From: PRO6 sp035565775 | GTDB taxonomy: Bacteria > Pseudomonadota > Alphaproteobacteria > Rhizobiales > Xanthobacteraceae | Length of the DNA: 64,000 nt | Direction of reading: 5' to 3' | NCBI GenBank assembly: GCA_035565775.1 | Contig: DATMRW010000021.1 | Location: 620,001-684,000, forward strand | Part shown: one piece after another, positions 10,152 to 19,532 of the stretch | Position numbering within the stretch: position 1 is the stretch's first letter | How the letters are laid out: each line of letters starts with the position of its first letter | The notes under the pieces: model-generated | The model's database searches: none | The model's input: only the letters and a program-made list of their open reading frames with translations | Told to the model about the DNA's origin: nothing | Made by a program: the position numbers and the translations under genes

Positions 10152-10787
10152 TCAGGCCGGCCCGGCCGCGCAGAAGCTCTGCAGACGGCCGCGGTTGAGC
10201 GCCAGCCATTGCAGGCCGATGACCGCAAGGCCGTTGGCGATCGTGCCCGCGTTGAGCGCCCTGACCATGTCGTCGATGGCGACGACCTGCGTGGCGATCT
10301 CCTCATGCTCGTCGGCCCCGCCGTGCGCCTGCACGGCGCGGCTGTCGATCGTCGCGAGATAGAACGTCACATATTCGTCGGTGATGCCGGGTGTGGAGAG
10401 CACGCCGAACAGCTTCACGAGATGGGTCGGCGCGACGCCGATCTCCTCGAGGCATTCGCGGCGGGCGGCGGCCTCGTCGCTCTCGCCCCGATCGACGCGG
10501 CCGGCGACGATCTCGACCAGCTCGCCCTTGCCGGTGGCGAGATGGGCGGCGATGCGAAACTGGCGGATCAGCACGATTGCATCCCGCGCCGGATCGACGG
10601 TGAGCACCGCAACCGCACGGCCGCCGCGCAGCAGGTCGTGCCGGCGCTGGTCGGGGTTTGCCGCGCGCGGCAGCGTGAAGCGATGGCGCTCGTAGCGCTG
10701 ATAGCCTTTGGCGATCAGCTCCGGTGCGGCCTGCTCGACCGGCTCGGCCCGGTCGCCGATCGGCGGCTGCCCGTCGCTCGCGGTCAT
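10152..10787 (-). CDS. NUDIX hydrolase (ADP-ribose/NDP-sugar pyrophosphatase type)
   Basis: A 211-residue NUDIX protein with an intact NUDIX box, GRVDRGESDEAAARRECLEEIGV (Gx5Ex7REUxEExGU), at about residues 95-117. The surrounding VLIRQFRIAAH and GITDEYVTFYLA segments are typical of ADP-ribose pyrophosphatase-like enzymes. The ATG at 10787 overlaps the stop of the yejF gene (ATGA), so it is the last gene of the peptide transporter operon. Why a NUDIX enzyme is coupled to a peptide importer is not obvious; it may remove nucleotide-sugar or nucleotide-diphosphate by-products. Confidence 0.9.
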   Translation of the reverse strand: MTASDGQPPIGDRAEPVEQAAPELIAKGYQRYERHRFTLPRAANPDQRRHDLLRGGRAVAVLTVDPARDAIVLIRQFRIAAHLATGKGELVEIVAGRVDRGESDEAAARRECLEEIGVAPTHLVKLFGVLSTPGITDEYVTFYLATIDSRAVQAHGGADEHEEIATQVVAIDDMVRALNAGTIANGLAVIGLQWLALNRGRLQSFCAAGPA

Positions 10788-12415
10788 GTGCTCACGCCCG
10801 GCGCGGTTTCCGCGCGGAAGGCCGCGGCGAACAACGCGCGGGTGTAATCGGTGCGTGGGTTCTCGAAGAGATCGGCCGCATCGCCCTCCTCCACCACCTT
10901 GCCGTTGCGCATCACGATGAGGTGGCTCGCCAGCGAGGCGACGACGCGCAGATCGTGCGAGATGAACATGTAGGTGAGGTCGCGGCGGCGCTGCAGCGCG
11001 CGCAGCAGATCGACCATCTGCGCCTGCAGCAGCATGTCGAGCGCGCTGGTCGGCTCGTCGAGCACGATGAAGCTCGGCTCCAGCACCACCGCCCGCGCGA
11101 TGCTGATGCGCTGGCGCTGGCCGCCGGAGAATTCGTGCGGATAACGAAAGCGGGTTGCGGGATCGAGGCCGACTTCCTGAAGGGCCCTGATCACGCGCTG
11201 CTCGCGCTCCGCCGCCGTGAGGTTCGGCTGATGCACGCCGAGCCCCTCGGCGATGATGTCCGCCACCGACATGCGCGGGCTGAGCGAGCCGAACGGATCC
11301 TGAAACACGATCTGCATGTCGCGCCGGATTGGCCGCATCTCCTTGAAGCGCAAGCCCTGGATGTCGCGGCCGAGAAAGACGATCGGCCCGTCGGACGAGA
11401 TCAGCCGCATCAAGGCAAGGCCGAGCGTGGTCTTGCCCGAGCCGGATTCGCCGACGACGCCCAGCGTCTCGCCCTGCCGGATCGCGATCGAGACGCCATC
11501 CACCGCCTTGATCTGGCCGACCACCTTGCGCATCAAGCCGCGCTTGATCGGAAACCAGACCTTGAGATCGTCGACCGTCATCACCACCGGCGCGCCGGGA
11601 CGCGGCGGCGCCGGATCGGGCTTGGGCTCGGCCGCAAGCAGCGCCTTGGTGTAAGGATGCTGCGGCGAGGCAAAGACGCCCTCCACTTTGCCCTGCTCGA
11701 CGATTTTGCCCTGGTTCATCACGCAAACGACATCGGCGATGCGGCGCACGATGCCGAGATCGTGGGTGATGAACAAAAGACTCATGCCGAGCCGGCGCTG
11801 GATGTCCGACAGGAGCGCCAGAATCTGCGCCTGCACGGTCACGTCGAGCGCCGTGGTCGGCTCGTCGGCGATCAGGAGGTCGGGTTCGTTGGCCAGCGCC
11901 ATCGCGATCATCACACGCTGGCGCTGCCCGCCGGAAAGCTGGTGCGGATAGCTGCCGAGGCGCGTTTCCGGCTCCGGAATGCCGACCTGCGTCAAAAGCT
12001 CGACGATGCGCGCCCGCGCCTTGGTGCCGCGCAGCCCGCGATGGAGTTGCAGCACTTCGCCGATCTGCCGCTCGATGGTGTGCAGCGGATTGAGCGAGGT
12101 CATCGGCTCCTGAAAGATGATCGAGATGTCGTTGCCCCGAATGCCGCGCATCTCCCGATCGTCCATCGCCAAGAGGTCGCGGCCGTTGAACAGCACCTGC
12201 CCGGAGGGGTGCGAGGCGGCCGGATAAGGCAGCAGCTTGAGTACCGACAGCGCGCTGACCGACTTCCCCGAGCCGGATTCGCCGACCAGCGCCACGCACT
12301 GGCCGCGCCCGATCTTGAACGAGATGCGGTCGACCGCGACGGTCGTATGGCCGCCGCTGGTGAAGGCGACGGACAGGTCGCGAACGTCGAGCAATGGTGT
12401 TTTTGCCTCAGCCAT
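10784..12415 (-). CDS. yejF: Peptide ABC transporter dual ATPase YejF (OppDF fusion)
   Basis: A 543-residue protein with two complete ABC ATPase domains. The first has Walker A GESGSGKS at residues 45-52 and signature LSGGQRQR; the second has GESGSGKTT near residue 318, signature FSGGQRQR and IVLDEPTSALD. The fused OppD/OppF form is typical of YejF. It powers import through YejB and YejE, whose genes lie just upstream (5-nt gap after yejE). It overlaps the NUDIX gene by 4 nt at its 3' end. Confidence 0.93.
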   Translation of the reverse strand: MAEAKTPLLDVRDLSVAFTSGGHTTVAVDRISFKIGRGQCVALVGESGSGKSVSALSVLKLLPYPAASHPSGQVLFNGRDLLAMDDREMRGIRGNDISIIFQEPMTSLNPLHTIERQIGEVLQLHRGLRGTKARARIVELLTQVGIPEPETRLGSYPHQLSGGQRQRVMIAMALANEPDLLIADEPTTALDVTVQAQILALLSDIQRRLGMSLLFITHDLGIVRRIADVVCVMNQGKIVEQGKVEGVFASPQHPYTKALLAAEPKPDPAPPRPGAPVVMTVDDLKVWFPIKRGLMRKVVGQIKAVDGVSIAIRQGETLGVVGESGSGKTTLGLALMRLISSDGPIVFLGRDIQGLRFKEMRPIRRDMQIVFQDPFGSLSPRMSVADIIAEGLGVHQPNLTAAEREQRVIRALQEVGLDPATRFRYPHEFSGGQRQRISIARAVVLEPSFIVLDEPTSALDMLLQAQMVDLLRALQRRRDLTYMFISHDLRVVASLASHLIVMRNGKVVEEGDAADLFENPRTDYTRALFAAAFRAETAPGVST

Positions 12416-12420
12416 GCCCG

Positions 12421-13599
12421 TTACCTGAAGGTCTTGCGTGGGTCAAACGCATCGCGCACCGCCTCGCCGATGAAGATCAGCAGCGACAGCATGATCGCGA
12501 GCGAGAAGAAGCCGGTGAAGCCGAGCCACGGGGCCTGCACATTGGCCTTGCCCTGCGAGAGCAGCTCGCCGAGCGACGGGGAGCCGGGCGGCAGGCCGAA
12601 GCCGAGGAAGTCCAGCGCTGTCAGCGTCATCACCGAGGAGGAGACGATGAAGGGCAGGAACGTCATGGTCGCGACCATCGCGTTCGGCAATAGGTGGCGG
12701 AACATGATGACGGGATTGGACACGCCGAGCGCGCGCGCCGCCTGGATGTACTCAAAATTGCGCCCGCGCAGGAATTCGGCGCGGACGAGGCTGACCAGCG
12801 ACACCCACGAGAACAGCAGCAGGATGCCGAGCAGCACGAAAAAGCCCGGCACCAACACCGAGGACAGGATCAGGAGCAGATAGAGCGAAGGGATCGCCGT
12901 CCACACCTCGATCAGCCGCTGGAAGGTGAGATCGACCCAGCCGCCGAAATAGCCCTGCACGCCGCCGGCCGCGACGCCGATGATCGAGGAGACGATCGTC
13001 AGCGTCAGCCCGAACAGCACGGAGATGCGGAATCCGTAGATCAGCCGCGCCAGCACGTCGCGGCCCTGATCGTCGGTGCCGAGCCAGTTGTATTCGAGAT
13101 CACGGCAGCCGGTCAGGCCCTTGCGCTCGACCACCGGCTTGCACTCGGCCTCGGTCAGCAGCCAGGTCGGCTTGGAAGGCGCCGGCGTCGGCAGGTCGAG
13201 GTTGTGGGTGTCGTAGGAATAGCGCACCGGCGGCCACAGGATTCTGCCGTTCTTCTCCGCGATCTGTTTTTGCAGATAGGGATCGCGATAGTCCGCCGTG
13301 GTCTCAAAATCGCCGCCGAACGTCGTCTCCGAATAGTTGACGAAGGCCGGCCAGTACCAGTGGCCATCATATTCGATGAAGAGCGGCCGGTCGTTGGCGA
13401 TCAGCTCGGCGAAGAGCGTGATCACGAACAGCGCGGAAAAGATCCAGAACGACCAGTAGCCACGGCGGTTGGCCTTGAAATTCTGCCAGCGGCGGCGGTT
13501 GAGCGGCGACGGCGCGAGCGGATGGCGCGACGGCGGCACCGCCTCGCCGAACGGGGAAAGCGCGGCGCCTTCGACGGAATGAATGGAGGTCTGGTCCAT
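12421..13599 (-). CDS. yejE: Peptide ABC transporter permease YejE
   Basis: A 392-residue OppC-type inner-membrane permease. The N-terminus has a helix (WSFWIFSALFVITLFAELIAND), a long periplasmic insert with Trp/Tyr-rich sequence typical of YejE, then the binding-protein-dependent transport domain with the EAA-like loop QAARALGVSNPVIMFRHLLPN. The ATG at 13599 is preferred over an upstream in-frame start, because it overlaps the yejB stop as TGATG. It pairs with YejB. Confidence 0.92.
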   Translation of the reverse strand: MDQTSIHSVEGAALSPFGEAVPPSRHPLAPSPLNRRRWQNFKANRRGYWSFWIFSALFVITLFAELIANDRPLFIEYDGHWYWPAFVNYSETTFGGDFETTADYRDPYLQKQIAEKNGRILWPPVRYSYDTHNLDLPTPAPSKPTWLLTEAECKPVVERKGLTGCRDLEYNWLGTDDQGRDVLARLIYGFRISVLFGLTLTIVSSIIGVAAGGVQGYFGGWVDLTFQRLIEVWTAIPSLYLLLILSSVLVPGFFVLLGILLLFSWVSLVSLVRAEFLRGRNFEYIQAARALGVSNPVIMFRHLLPNAMVATMTFLPFIVSSSVMTLTALDFLGFGLPPGSPSLGELLSQGKANVQAPWLGFTGFFSLAIMLSLLIFIGEAVRDAFDPRKTFR

Positions 13600-14708
13600 C
13601 ACACCTCCCGCGCCTCGAAATCGATCCGCGGATCGATCCACATGTAAGTGAGGTCGGACACGAGATTGATCAGAAGGCCGATCAGCGAAAAGATGAAGAG
13701 TGTGCCGAACACCACCGGATAGTCGCGGTTGAGCACGCTTTCAAAGCCCAGCAGGCCTAGGCCATCGAGCGAGAAGATCGTCTCGATCAGAAGCGCCCCG
13801 GAGAAGAAGGCGTGAATGAACGCCCCCGGAAATCCCGCGATCACGATCAGCATCGCGTTGCGGAAGATGTGCCCGTAGAGCACCTGCCTATCGTTGCAGC
13901 CCTTGGCCCGCGCGGTGAGAACGTATTGCTTGCGGATCTCGTCAAGAAACGAGTTTTTGGTCAACAGCGTCATGGTCGCGAACGCGCCGAGGGCCATCGA
14001 AATCAGCGGCAGCGTCAGGTGCCAGAAGTAGTCGAGGATCTTCCAGTACCACGGAAAGTCCCACCAGCCGTCGGAGGTGAGCCCGCGCAACGGGAAGATA
14101 TTGAAGAACGAGCCGCCGGCGAACAGCACGATCAACAGGATCGCGAACAGAAAGCCGGGAATGGCGAAGCCGATCACAATGATGCTCGACGTCCAGACGT
14201 CGAAGCGCGAGCCGTCGACCACCGCCTTGCGAATGCCGAGCGGGATCGAGATCAGATAGGTCAGCAGCGTCATCCAGATGCCGAGCGACATCGAGACCGG
14301 CAGCTTCTCCTTGATCAGCTCCAGCACGCTGACGTCGCGAAAGTAGCTCTTGCCGAAATCGAACCTGGCGAAATTCCAGACCATCAGCAAAAAGCGCTCG
14401 GGCGCCGGCTTGTCGAAGCCGAACTGCTTTTCGAGGCTTTTGATGAAGTCCGGATCGAGGCCTTGCGCGCCGCGATATTTTGAGTTGACGGCATCCGCGG
14501 CGGCGCCCGGCGCGCGGTTCGCGCCGAAATCGCCGCCCGACGAGCCGGAGATCCGCGAGCTCGCGCCGGTGTCGGCGCCGGAGATCTGGGCGATGACGCG
14601 CTCGACCGGGCCGCCGGGCGCAAACTGCACCACGACAAATGAGACGAACAGGATGCCGAGCAGCGTCGGCACCATCAGGAGCAAGCGGCGAGCGATATAC
14701 GCGCCCAT
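13599..14708 (-). CDS. yejB: Peptide ABC transporter permease YejB
   Basis: A 369-residue OppB-type permease that begins MGAYIARRLLLMVPTLLGI, the usual OppB/DppB N-terminus. An unusual low-complexity insert (GADTGASSRISGSSGGDFGAN, about 45-70) precedes the conserved FGFDKPAPERF segment. The EAA loop reads LTARAKGCNDRQVLYGHIFRNA. It forms the membrane channel with YejE. It lies 3 nt downstream of the first binding-protein gene and is translationally coupled to yejE. Confidence 0.92.
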   Translation of the reverse strand: MGAYIARRLLLMVPTLLGILFVSFVVVQFAPGGPVERVIAQISGADTGASSRISGSSGGDFGANRAPGAAADAVNSKYRGAQGLDPDFIKSLEKQFGFDKPAPERFLLMVWNFARFDFGKSYFRDVSVLELIKEKLPVSMSLGIWMTLLTYLISIPLGIRKAVVDGSRFDVWTSSIIVIGFAIPGFLFAILLIVLFAGGSFFNIFPLRGLTSDGWWDFPWYWKILDYFWHLTLPLISMALGAFATMTLLTKNSFLDEIRKQYVLTARAKGCNDRQVLYGHIFRNAMLIVIAGFPGAFIHAFFSGALLIETIFSLDGLGLLGFESVLNRDYPVVFGTLFIFSLIGLLINLVSDLTYMWIDPRIDFEAREV

Positions 14709-14711
14709 GGT

Positions 14712-16601
14712 CTATTTCACCTGTTCGCTATTGTCCGCCTTGGCGGGGTTGGCCCACCATAGGCTCGGCGTGCCGACGCCGGACGTGTAACGCGGCAGTT
14801 CCGGCGGATGGCCGAAAACGTCCCAATACGCGATCGGATGGTTGTCGCGATACCATTGCGGCACCCAGTAGCGGCCGGCGCGGAAGACGCGATCGAAGGC
14901 GCGGCAGGCCGTCAGCAGCTCCTCGCGGGAATTGGCGGCGATGACGCGCTCGATCAGCGCATCGAGCACCGGATTGGCGACGCCGGACAGATTTTGCGAT
15001 CCCTTGATCGCGGCCGCTTCCGACGAAAAATAACTGCGCAGCCCGTCGCCCGGCGTCGAGGCCATGCTGAAGCGGACAATCGTCATGTCGAAGTCGAAGT
15101 CGTCGAGGCGGGCGCGATACTGCACCGGATCGACGAGGCGGACCGAAGCGTCAATGCCGAGCGTCGCGAGGTTCTTGATATAGGGCATATGGTGCGGCTC
15201 GATCGACGGCTCGTCGAGCAGGAACTCGATGCGGAAGACTTCGCCGTTCGGCCGCCGGCGCTTGCGGTCCTTGATGACATAGCCTGCATCGCTGAGGAGC
15301 TGCGATGCCTTGCGCAGCAGGTTGCGGTCCTGCCCCGAGCCGTCCGACACCGGCGGCGCATAGGGCGTGCCGAACACTTCGTCCGGCACCTTGCCGCGGA
15401 ACGGCTCGAGCAGCGCCAGCTCCGCCGCGGAAGGCGGGCCCTCGGCCATCATGTCGGAATTCTGGAACGGCGAATGCGTGCGCGCATAGGCGCCGTACAT
15501 GATGGTCTTGTTGGTCCATTCGAAATCGAAGGCGTCGATCAGCGCCTCGCGCACGCGCGGGTCCTGAAACGAGCCGCGGCGGGTGTTGATGAACCAGCCC
15601 TGCGCGCCCGAAGGCGTGCGGTCCGGCAGCGTCTCGCGCTTGACGCGGCCGTCCTTCACTGCCGGAAAATCATAGCGCGTCGCCCACACCCGCGCGGTGA
15701 ACTCCTCGCGGTAGAGATAGTTGCGGCTGGTGAAGCCGAAGAAGGCGGCATCGCGGTCGCGGTAAAATTCAAAGCGGACGTGGTCAAAATTGTTCTGGCC
15801 GCGCGACACCGGCAGGTCGGCGCCCCACCAGTCCCTCACACGCTCAAATTCGATGTAGCGGCCGGCCTCGAAATTCTTGACCTTGTAGGGGCCGGAGCCG
15901 AGCGGGATGTCGAGCGTCGACTCCTCGAAATTGCGGCTCTCGTAATAGGCCTTCGAGAAGATCGGCAACGAGGCGATGAACAGCGGCACATCGCGGCCGC
16001 GCTTCGGCGCAAAGGTCACGCGCAGGGTCGCGTCATCAACGGCTTCCGCCCCCGCCACGTCGCGCATCTGCTGGCGGATGATCGGATGGCCCTTGGTCTT
16101 CAGGAGATTGAGGGAGAAGGCGGCATCCTGCGCCGTCAGTTTCGTGCCGTCGTGGAATCTTGCCTCGGGCCGCAATGTGAAGAGATAGACCAGCCGGTCG
16201 GCGGACATCTCGACGCTCCCGGCGAGCAGGCCGTACATCGCATCCGGCTCGTCGGCGGCACGCACCATCAGCGTCGCGAAGGTCAGGTCCATGCCCTGCG
16301 CGCCGTCGCCCTTGAGGATGTAGCTGTTGAGCGAGTTGAAGGTGAGGAAGGACTGGTTGAACGCCCGCGTCGAGGGGATGGTCGAGAACATCCCGCCCTT
16401 CGGCGCATCGACATTGACGTAATCGAATTGGCGGAAATCAGCGGGGTACTTCAGGTCGTCGAAGGCCGACAGGCCGTGAGCGCGCAGCGCGCCCTCGCTG
16501 GCGCGGGCCAGCGGAGTGTTTGCGAGCAACGGCCATTGCAATGCGACCGCGCCGGCGGCAATTCCCAGAACACGCCGACGGGTCACCATCATCCCAGCCA
16601 T
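14712..16601 (-). CDS. yejA: Peptide ABC transporter substrate-binding protein YejA (first copy)
   Basis: A 629-residue family-5 extracellular solute-binding protein. The ATG at 16601 is chosen because GAGGGA lies 5 nt upstream; an open frame continues to 16844 but is not needed. The N-terminus MVTRRRVLGIAAGAVALQW has a twin-arginine-like signal. The mature part has SBP_bac_5 signatures (FSLRPEARFHDG-like FTLRPEARFHDGTKLTAQD, and GSGPYKVKNFE). YejA proteins bind oligopeptides or murein peptides in the periplasm. It is followed closely by yejB, and preceded by a second paralogue 22 nt upstream. Confidence 0.9.
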   Translation of the reverse strand: MAGMMVTRRRVLGIAAGAVALQWPLLANTPLARASEGALRAHGLSAFDDLKYPADFRQFDYVNVDAPKGGMFSTIPSTRAFNQSFLTFNSLNSYILKGDGAQGMDLTFATLMVRAADEPDAMYGLLAGSVEMSADRLVYLFTLRPEARFHDGTKLTAQDAAFSLNLLKTKGHPIIRQQMRDVAGAEAVDDATLRVTFAPKRGRDVPLFIASLPIFSKAYYESRNFEESTLDIPLGSGPYKVKNFEAGRYIEFERVRDWWGADLPVSRGQNNFDHVRFEFYRDRDAAFFGFTSRNYLYREEFTARVWATRYDFPAVKDGRVKRETLPDRTPSGAQGWFINTRRGSFQDPRVREALIDAFDFEWTNKTIMYGAYARTHSPFQNSDMMAEGPPSAAELALLEPFRGKVPDEVFGTPYAPPVSDGSGQDRNLLRKASQLLSDAGYVIKDRKRRRPNGEVFRIEFLLDEPSIEPHHMPYIKNLATLGIDASVRLVDPVQYRARLDDFDFDMTIVRFSMASTPGDGLRSYFSSEAAAIKGSQNLSGVANPVLDALIERVIAANSREELLTACRAFDRVFRAGRYWVPQWYRDNHPIAYWDVFGHPPELPRYTSGVGTPSLWWANPAKADNSEQVK

Positions 16602-16623
16602 GTTGTCCCTCAAGCGAGCGTCC

Positions 16624-18519
16624 TCAAGAGCGTTTGCCGATCGCGGCGGCCTTCGCCTCGTCATACCACCACAGCATCGGAAAGCCGGAGATCGCGTATT
16701 TCGGCAGTTCGGCGTGGCTGAAGCGGTCCCACCGGGCATAACGCTGGAAGCCGTAAGTAAATTGCGGCACGACGTAGAAATTCCACAGCAGCACGCGGTC
16801 GAGCGCCCTGGTCGCGGCAACCAGCATCTCGCGGTCGGTGGCAAAGATGATCTTTTCGATCAGCGCGTCGACGGCCGGGTTCTTGATGCCGATCGTGTTG
16901 CGCGATCCGGGCCGGTCCGCCGCCGCTGATCCCCAAAAATCGCGCTGCTCGTTGCCCGGCGAGAGCGACTGGCCCCACAGGTCGGTGATGATGTCGAAGT
17001 CGAAGCTGCGCAGGCGGTTCTGATACTGCACGTCGTCCACGGAGCGGATCGATACGGTGATGCCGAGGCGCTCCAGCGACGGCTTGTAGAACAGCGCGAT
17101 GCGCTCGGACGCGGGATCGCTCAGCAGAAACTCGACCGCCACCGGCTTGCCGGACGCGTCGGTCAGTTTGCGGTCGCGAACCTCAAAACCGGCTTCCTTG
17201 AGCAGCCGCATCGCCTCGCGCAGATTGTTGCGGACCGCCTCCGAATTGCCGTTCACCGGATTGGTGTAGGGCGTGGTGAACACTTCCGGCGGCACCTTGT
17301 CGCGCAGCGCATTGAGCAGCTCCAGCTCCTTGCCCTGCGGCAGGCCGCTGGAGGCCAGTTCGGTGCCTTCAAAGAAGCTGTTGATCCGGGTGTACTGGCC
17401 GTAAAACAGCTGCCGGTTCATCTCCTCGAAATCGAAGGCGAGATTGAATGCCCGGCGCAGGCGCGCATCCTGAAAGACCGGGCGGCGCAGATTGAGCACG
17501 AAGGCCTGCATCCGACCGGAATTGCGCACCGGAAACTCTTCGAGGATGACGCGCTTGTCCTTCACCGCCGGAAAATCATAGGCGGTCGCCCAGGCCTTTG
17601 CGCGGCGCTCCAGAAACCAGTCGGCCTGATCGGCCTTGAACGCTTCGAGGGCCACCGTCTCGTCGCGGAAAAACTCGTAACGCAGCTCGTCAAAATTGTT
17701 CTGCCCGACCTGCGTCGGGGTCTTCGCGCCCCAGTAGTCGCCGACCCGCTCCAGCGTCACCGAGCGCCCGGCGACGAAATCCTTGATGCGGTAGGCCCCA
17801 GAGCCGAGCGGCTTTTCCAGCGTGGTCGCGCTGACGTCGCGCTTGCGGCCCTGATCGTCCGTGCCTTCCCACCAGTGCTTCGGCAGCACGATGAGCTGGC
17901 CGATGATGTGCGGCAGTTCGCGGTTGCCCGGCGCGTCGAAGGTGAACAGCACCTCGCGCTCGCCGACCTTCTCCGCTTTCACGACATGGCTGAAATAGCT
18001 CGAAAACATCGGGCTGTACTGCTTGAACGCCGTCAGCGAGAAGATCACGTCCTCGGGCGTCACCGGCTTGCCGTCGTGCCAGCGGGCATTGGCCCGCAGG
18101 CGATAGGTCGCGGTCGAAAAGTCGTCGGGAAACTTCACCGCTTCGGCCAGCAGGCCGTACTCGGTCGAGACCTCGTCCTGCGCCTGGACCATCAGCGTTT
18201 CGTAGATCAGGCCGACTGCCGGGGCGAGCGCCCCTTTTACGCCGGCAACCACGATATTGAAGTTGTCGAACGTTCCGGGAGAGGTCTGGCGCGCGACGCC
18301 GCCCTTGGGCGCATCCGCGCGCACATAATCGAACTGCTTGAAGTCAGCCGGATATTTGACATCGCCGAACAGCGATACGCCATGCCGCCAGCCCGGTTCG
18401 AGCGGCGCGGGCGCGGCCGGCTGTGCGCCGGCGGCGGAGATGAGTGGCAGCCCGGTCGCGGACCACAGCGATGCAGATGCAGCGAAAGCTCCGCCCTGCA
18501 AGAGGCGGCGGCGGGACAT
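16624..18519 (-). CDS. Peptide ABC transporter substrate-binding protein, YejA/YepA-like (second copy)
   Basis: A 631-residue family-5 solute-binding protein and a paralogue of the next gene, with the same landmarks (YRLRANARWHDGKPVTPED, GSGAYRIKDFV, NTIGIKNPAVDALIEKII). The N-terminus MSRRRLLQGGAFAASA is a clear Tat signal. The ATG at 18519 is used; a TTG at 18525 has a better-spaced AGGA and could be the real start. It is the first gene of the yej operon. Two tandem binding proteins feeding one YejBEF channel would widen the range of peptides taken up. Confidence 0.9.
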   Translation of the reverse strand: MSRRRLLQGGAFAASASLWSATGLPLISAAGAQPAAPAPLEPGWRHGVSLFGDVKYPADFKQFDYVRADAPKGGVARQTSPGTFDNFNIVVAGVKGALAPAVGLIYETLMVQAQDEVSTEYGLLAEAVKFPDDFSTATYRLRANARWHDGKPVTPEDVIFSLTAFKQYSPMFSSYFSHVVKAEKVGEREVLFTFDAPGNRELPHIIGQLIVLPKHWWEGTDDQGRKRDVSATTLEKPLGSGAYRIKDFVAGRSVTLERVGDYWGAKTPTQVGQNNFDELRYEFFRDETVALEAFKADQADWFLERRAKAWATAYDFPAVKDKRVILEEFPVRNSGRMQAFVLNLRRPVFQDARLRRAFNLAFDFEEMNRQLFYGQYTRINSFFEGTELASSGLPQGKELELLNALRDKVPPEVFTTPYTNPVNGNSEAVRNNLREAMRLLKEAGFEVRDRKLTDASGKPVAVEFLLSDPASERIALFYKPSLERLGITVSIRSVDDVQYQNRLRSFDFDIITDLWGQSLSPGNEQRDFWGSAAADRPGSRNTIGIKNPAVDALIEKIIFATDREMLVAATRALDRVLLWNFYVVPQFTYGFQRYARWDRFSHAELPKYAISGFPMLWWYDEAKAAAIGKRS

Positions 18520-18683
18520 GTTCAAGCGCGAAATCCTGTCAAAGCCGGAAAGCCCGATCTAAGGCGCAATATAAGGCGACGATTCGACCGATTATGTCGC
18601 TTTTTGCGGTCGATGCCACCCCCGCCCGCTGCGGTCTGCGACGAAACGACCCGGCCCGAACGGCCTGCCGCGCCTTCCGCGCA

Positions 18684-18716
18684 AACAAAAACGGCCGGGG
18701 GAAATCCCGGCCGTTT
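18684..18716 (-). terminator. Rho-independent terminator of the cytochrome c gene
   Basis: An 11-bp GC-rich stem (AAACGGCCGGG pairing with CCCGGCCGTTT) is followed on the minus strand by TTTTTGTTT. It lies about 25 nt downstream of the cytochrome c stop and upstream of the yej operon. Confidence 0.85.
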
Positions 18717-18741
18717 GCTACCTTACGGTAAATTCAGAATC

Positions 18742-19284
18742 TCAGTTCGCCTTGGGCAGCGGCTCCGGGTGGTCCGAGAGCGTGTTCAGGTAGTTGATCA
18801 CGTCGGCGCGCTCGCTGTCGCGGGTAAGGCCGGCGAAGCCCATCGAGGTGCCCGGAATGTAGCCCTTCGGATTCTGCAGGAAGTGGTTCAGCTCGTCAAA
18901 AGTCCACTTGCCGCCCTTGGCCTTCATAGCAGCCGAGAAGTTGAAGCCGCGGCCTTCGCCGCGCGGCTCGCCGACAATACCGTAGAGGTTCGGACCGACG
19001 CGGTTCGGGCCGCCCTTTTCGAAGGTGTGGCAGGCCGCGCACTTCTTGGCAGCGGTGGCGCCGCGCTCGGCGCTCGAGCTGGCCAGCAGGGTCTCGATCG
19101 GAACGGCCTCGGCAGCCTCCTTCTTGGCGCCGGCAGCGGGCTCTTCCTTAACGGCGATCACGAAGCCCGGCTTTTCCGGCATCTTGGGCGCAAAAATCGC
19201 ATTGGCAGCGATATTCATCGTCAGCAGGACCAGGCAGGTGCCGAGAATGGCGCCCATGATTTTATTAAGTTCGAAGGAGTCCAT
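18742..19284 (-). CDS. cycM: Membrane-anchored cytochrome c (CycM/cytochrome c-552 type)
   Basis: A 180-residue class I cytochrome c. Residues 10-32 form an uncleaved signal anchor (GAILGTCLVLLTMNIAANAIF), then an Ala/Glu-rich linker, then the haem site CAACH at about residue 82 and the distal Met in GTSMGFAGL. The architecture matches CycM of bradyrhizobia, which carries electrons from the bc1 complex to an aa3-type oxidase. It is monocistronic, with its own terminator. The name is by architecture; other membrane-anchored c-type cytochromes look similar. Confidence 0.88.
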   Translation of the reverse strand: MDSFELNKIMGAILGTCLVLLTMNIAANAIFAPKMPEKPGFVIAVKEEPAAGAKKEAAEAVPIETLLASSSAERGATAAKKCAACHTFEKGGPNRVGPNLYGIVGEPRGEGRGFNFSAAMKAKGGKWTFDELNHFLQNPKGYIPGTSMGFAGLTRDSERADVINYLNTLSDHPEPLPKAN

Positions 19285-19532
19285 TTCCGATCAAGGCTCC
19301 GGGCCGGGATGGCCGCCAAATTTAGCCGGCAGACGGCCGTGTGACGCAAGAATCGAACCGTTCCAAGTTCGACGATAACGCGATGGGAATAACGGTTTGC
19401 CCCGGCTCTGGCAACCCGTATAAACGCGCCGACAATCATTCCCCGCGAATTACTCGCAGCCTTACGCGCCCTGGCCGCGCCCGACCCGTCACCGGAACCG
19501 GCAGGCCGTATGAAATGGCAAGATAGCCCGTG

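Noticed and set aside
10724..12883. A 719-codon plus-strand open frame opposite the Yej genes
   Set aside because: It is the antisense shadow of yejF and yejE, which show complete ABC ATPase and permease motifs. Its composition is Arg/His/Asp-rich shadow sequence.
15083..15519. Additional open frames inside yejA
   Set aside because: They overlap a continuous binding-protein gene and show shadow composition.
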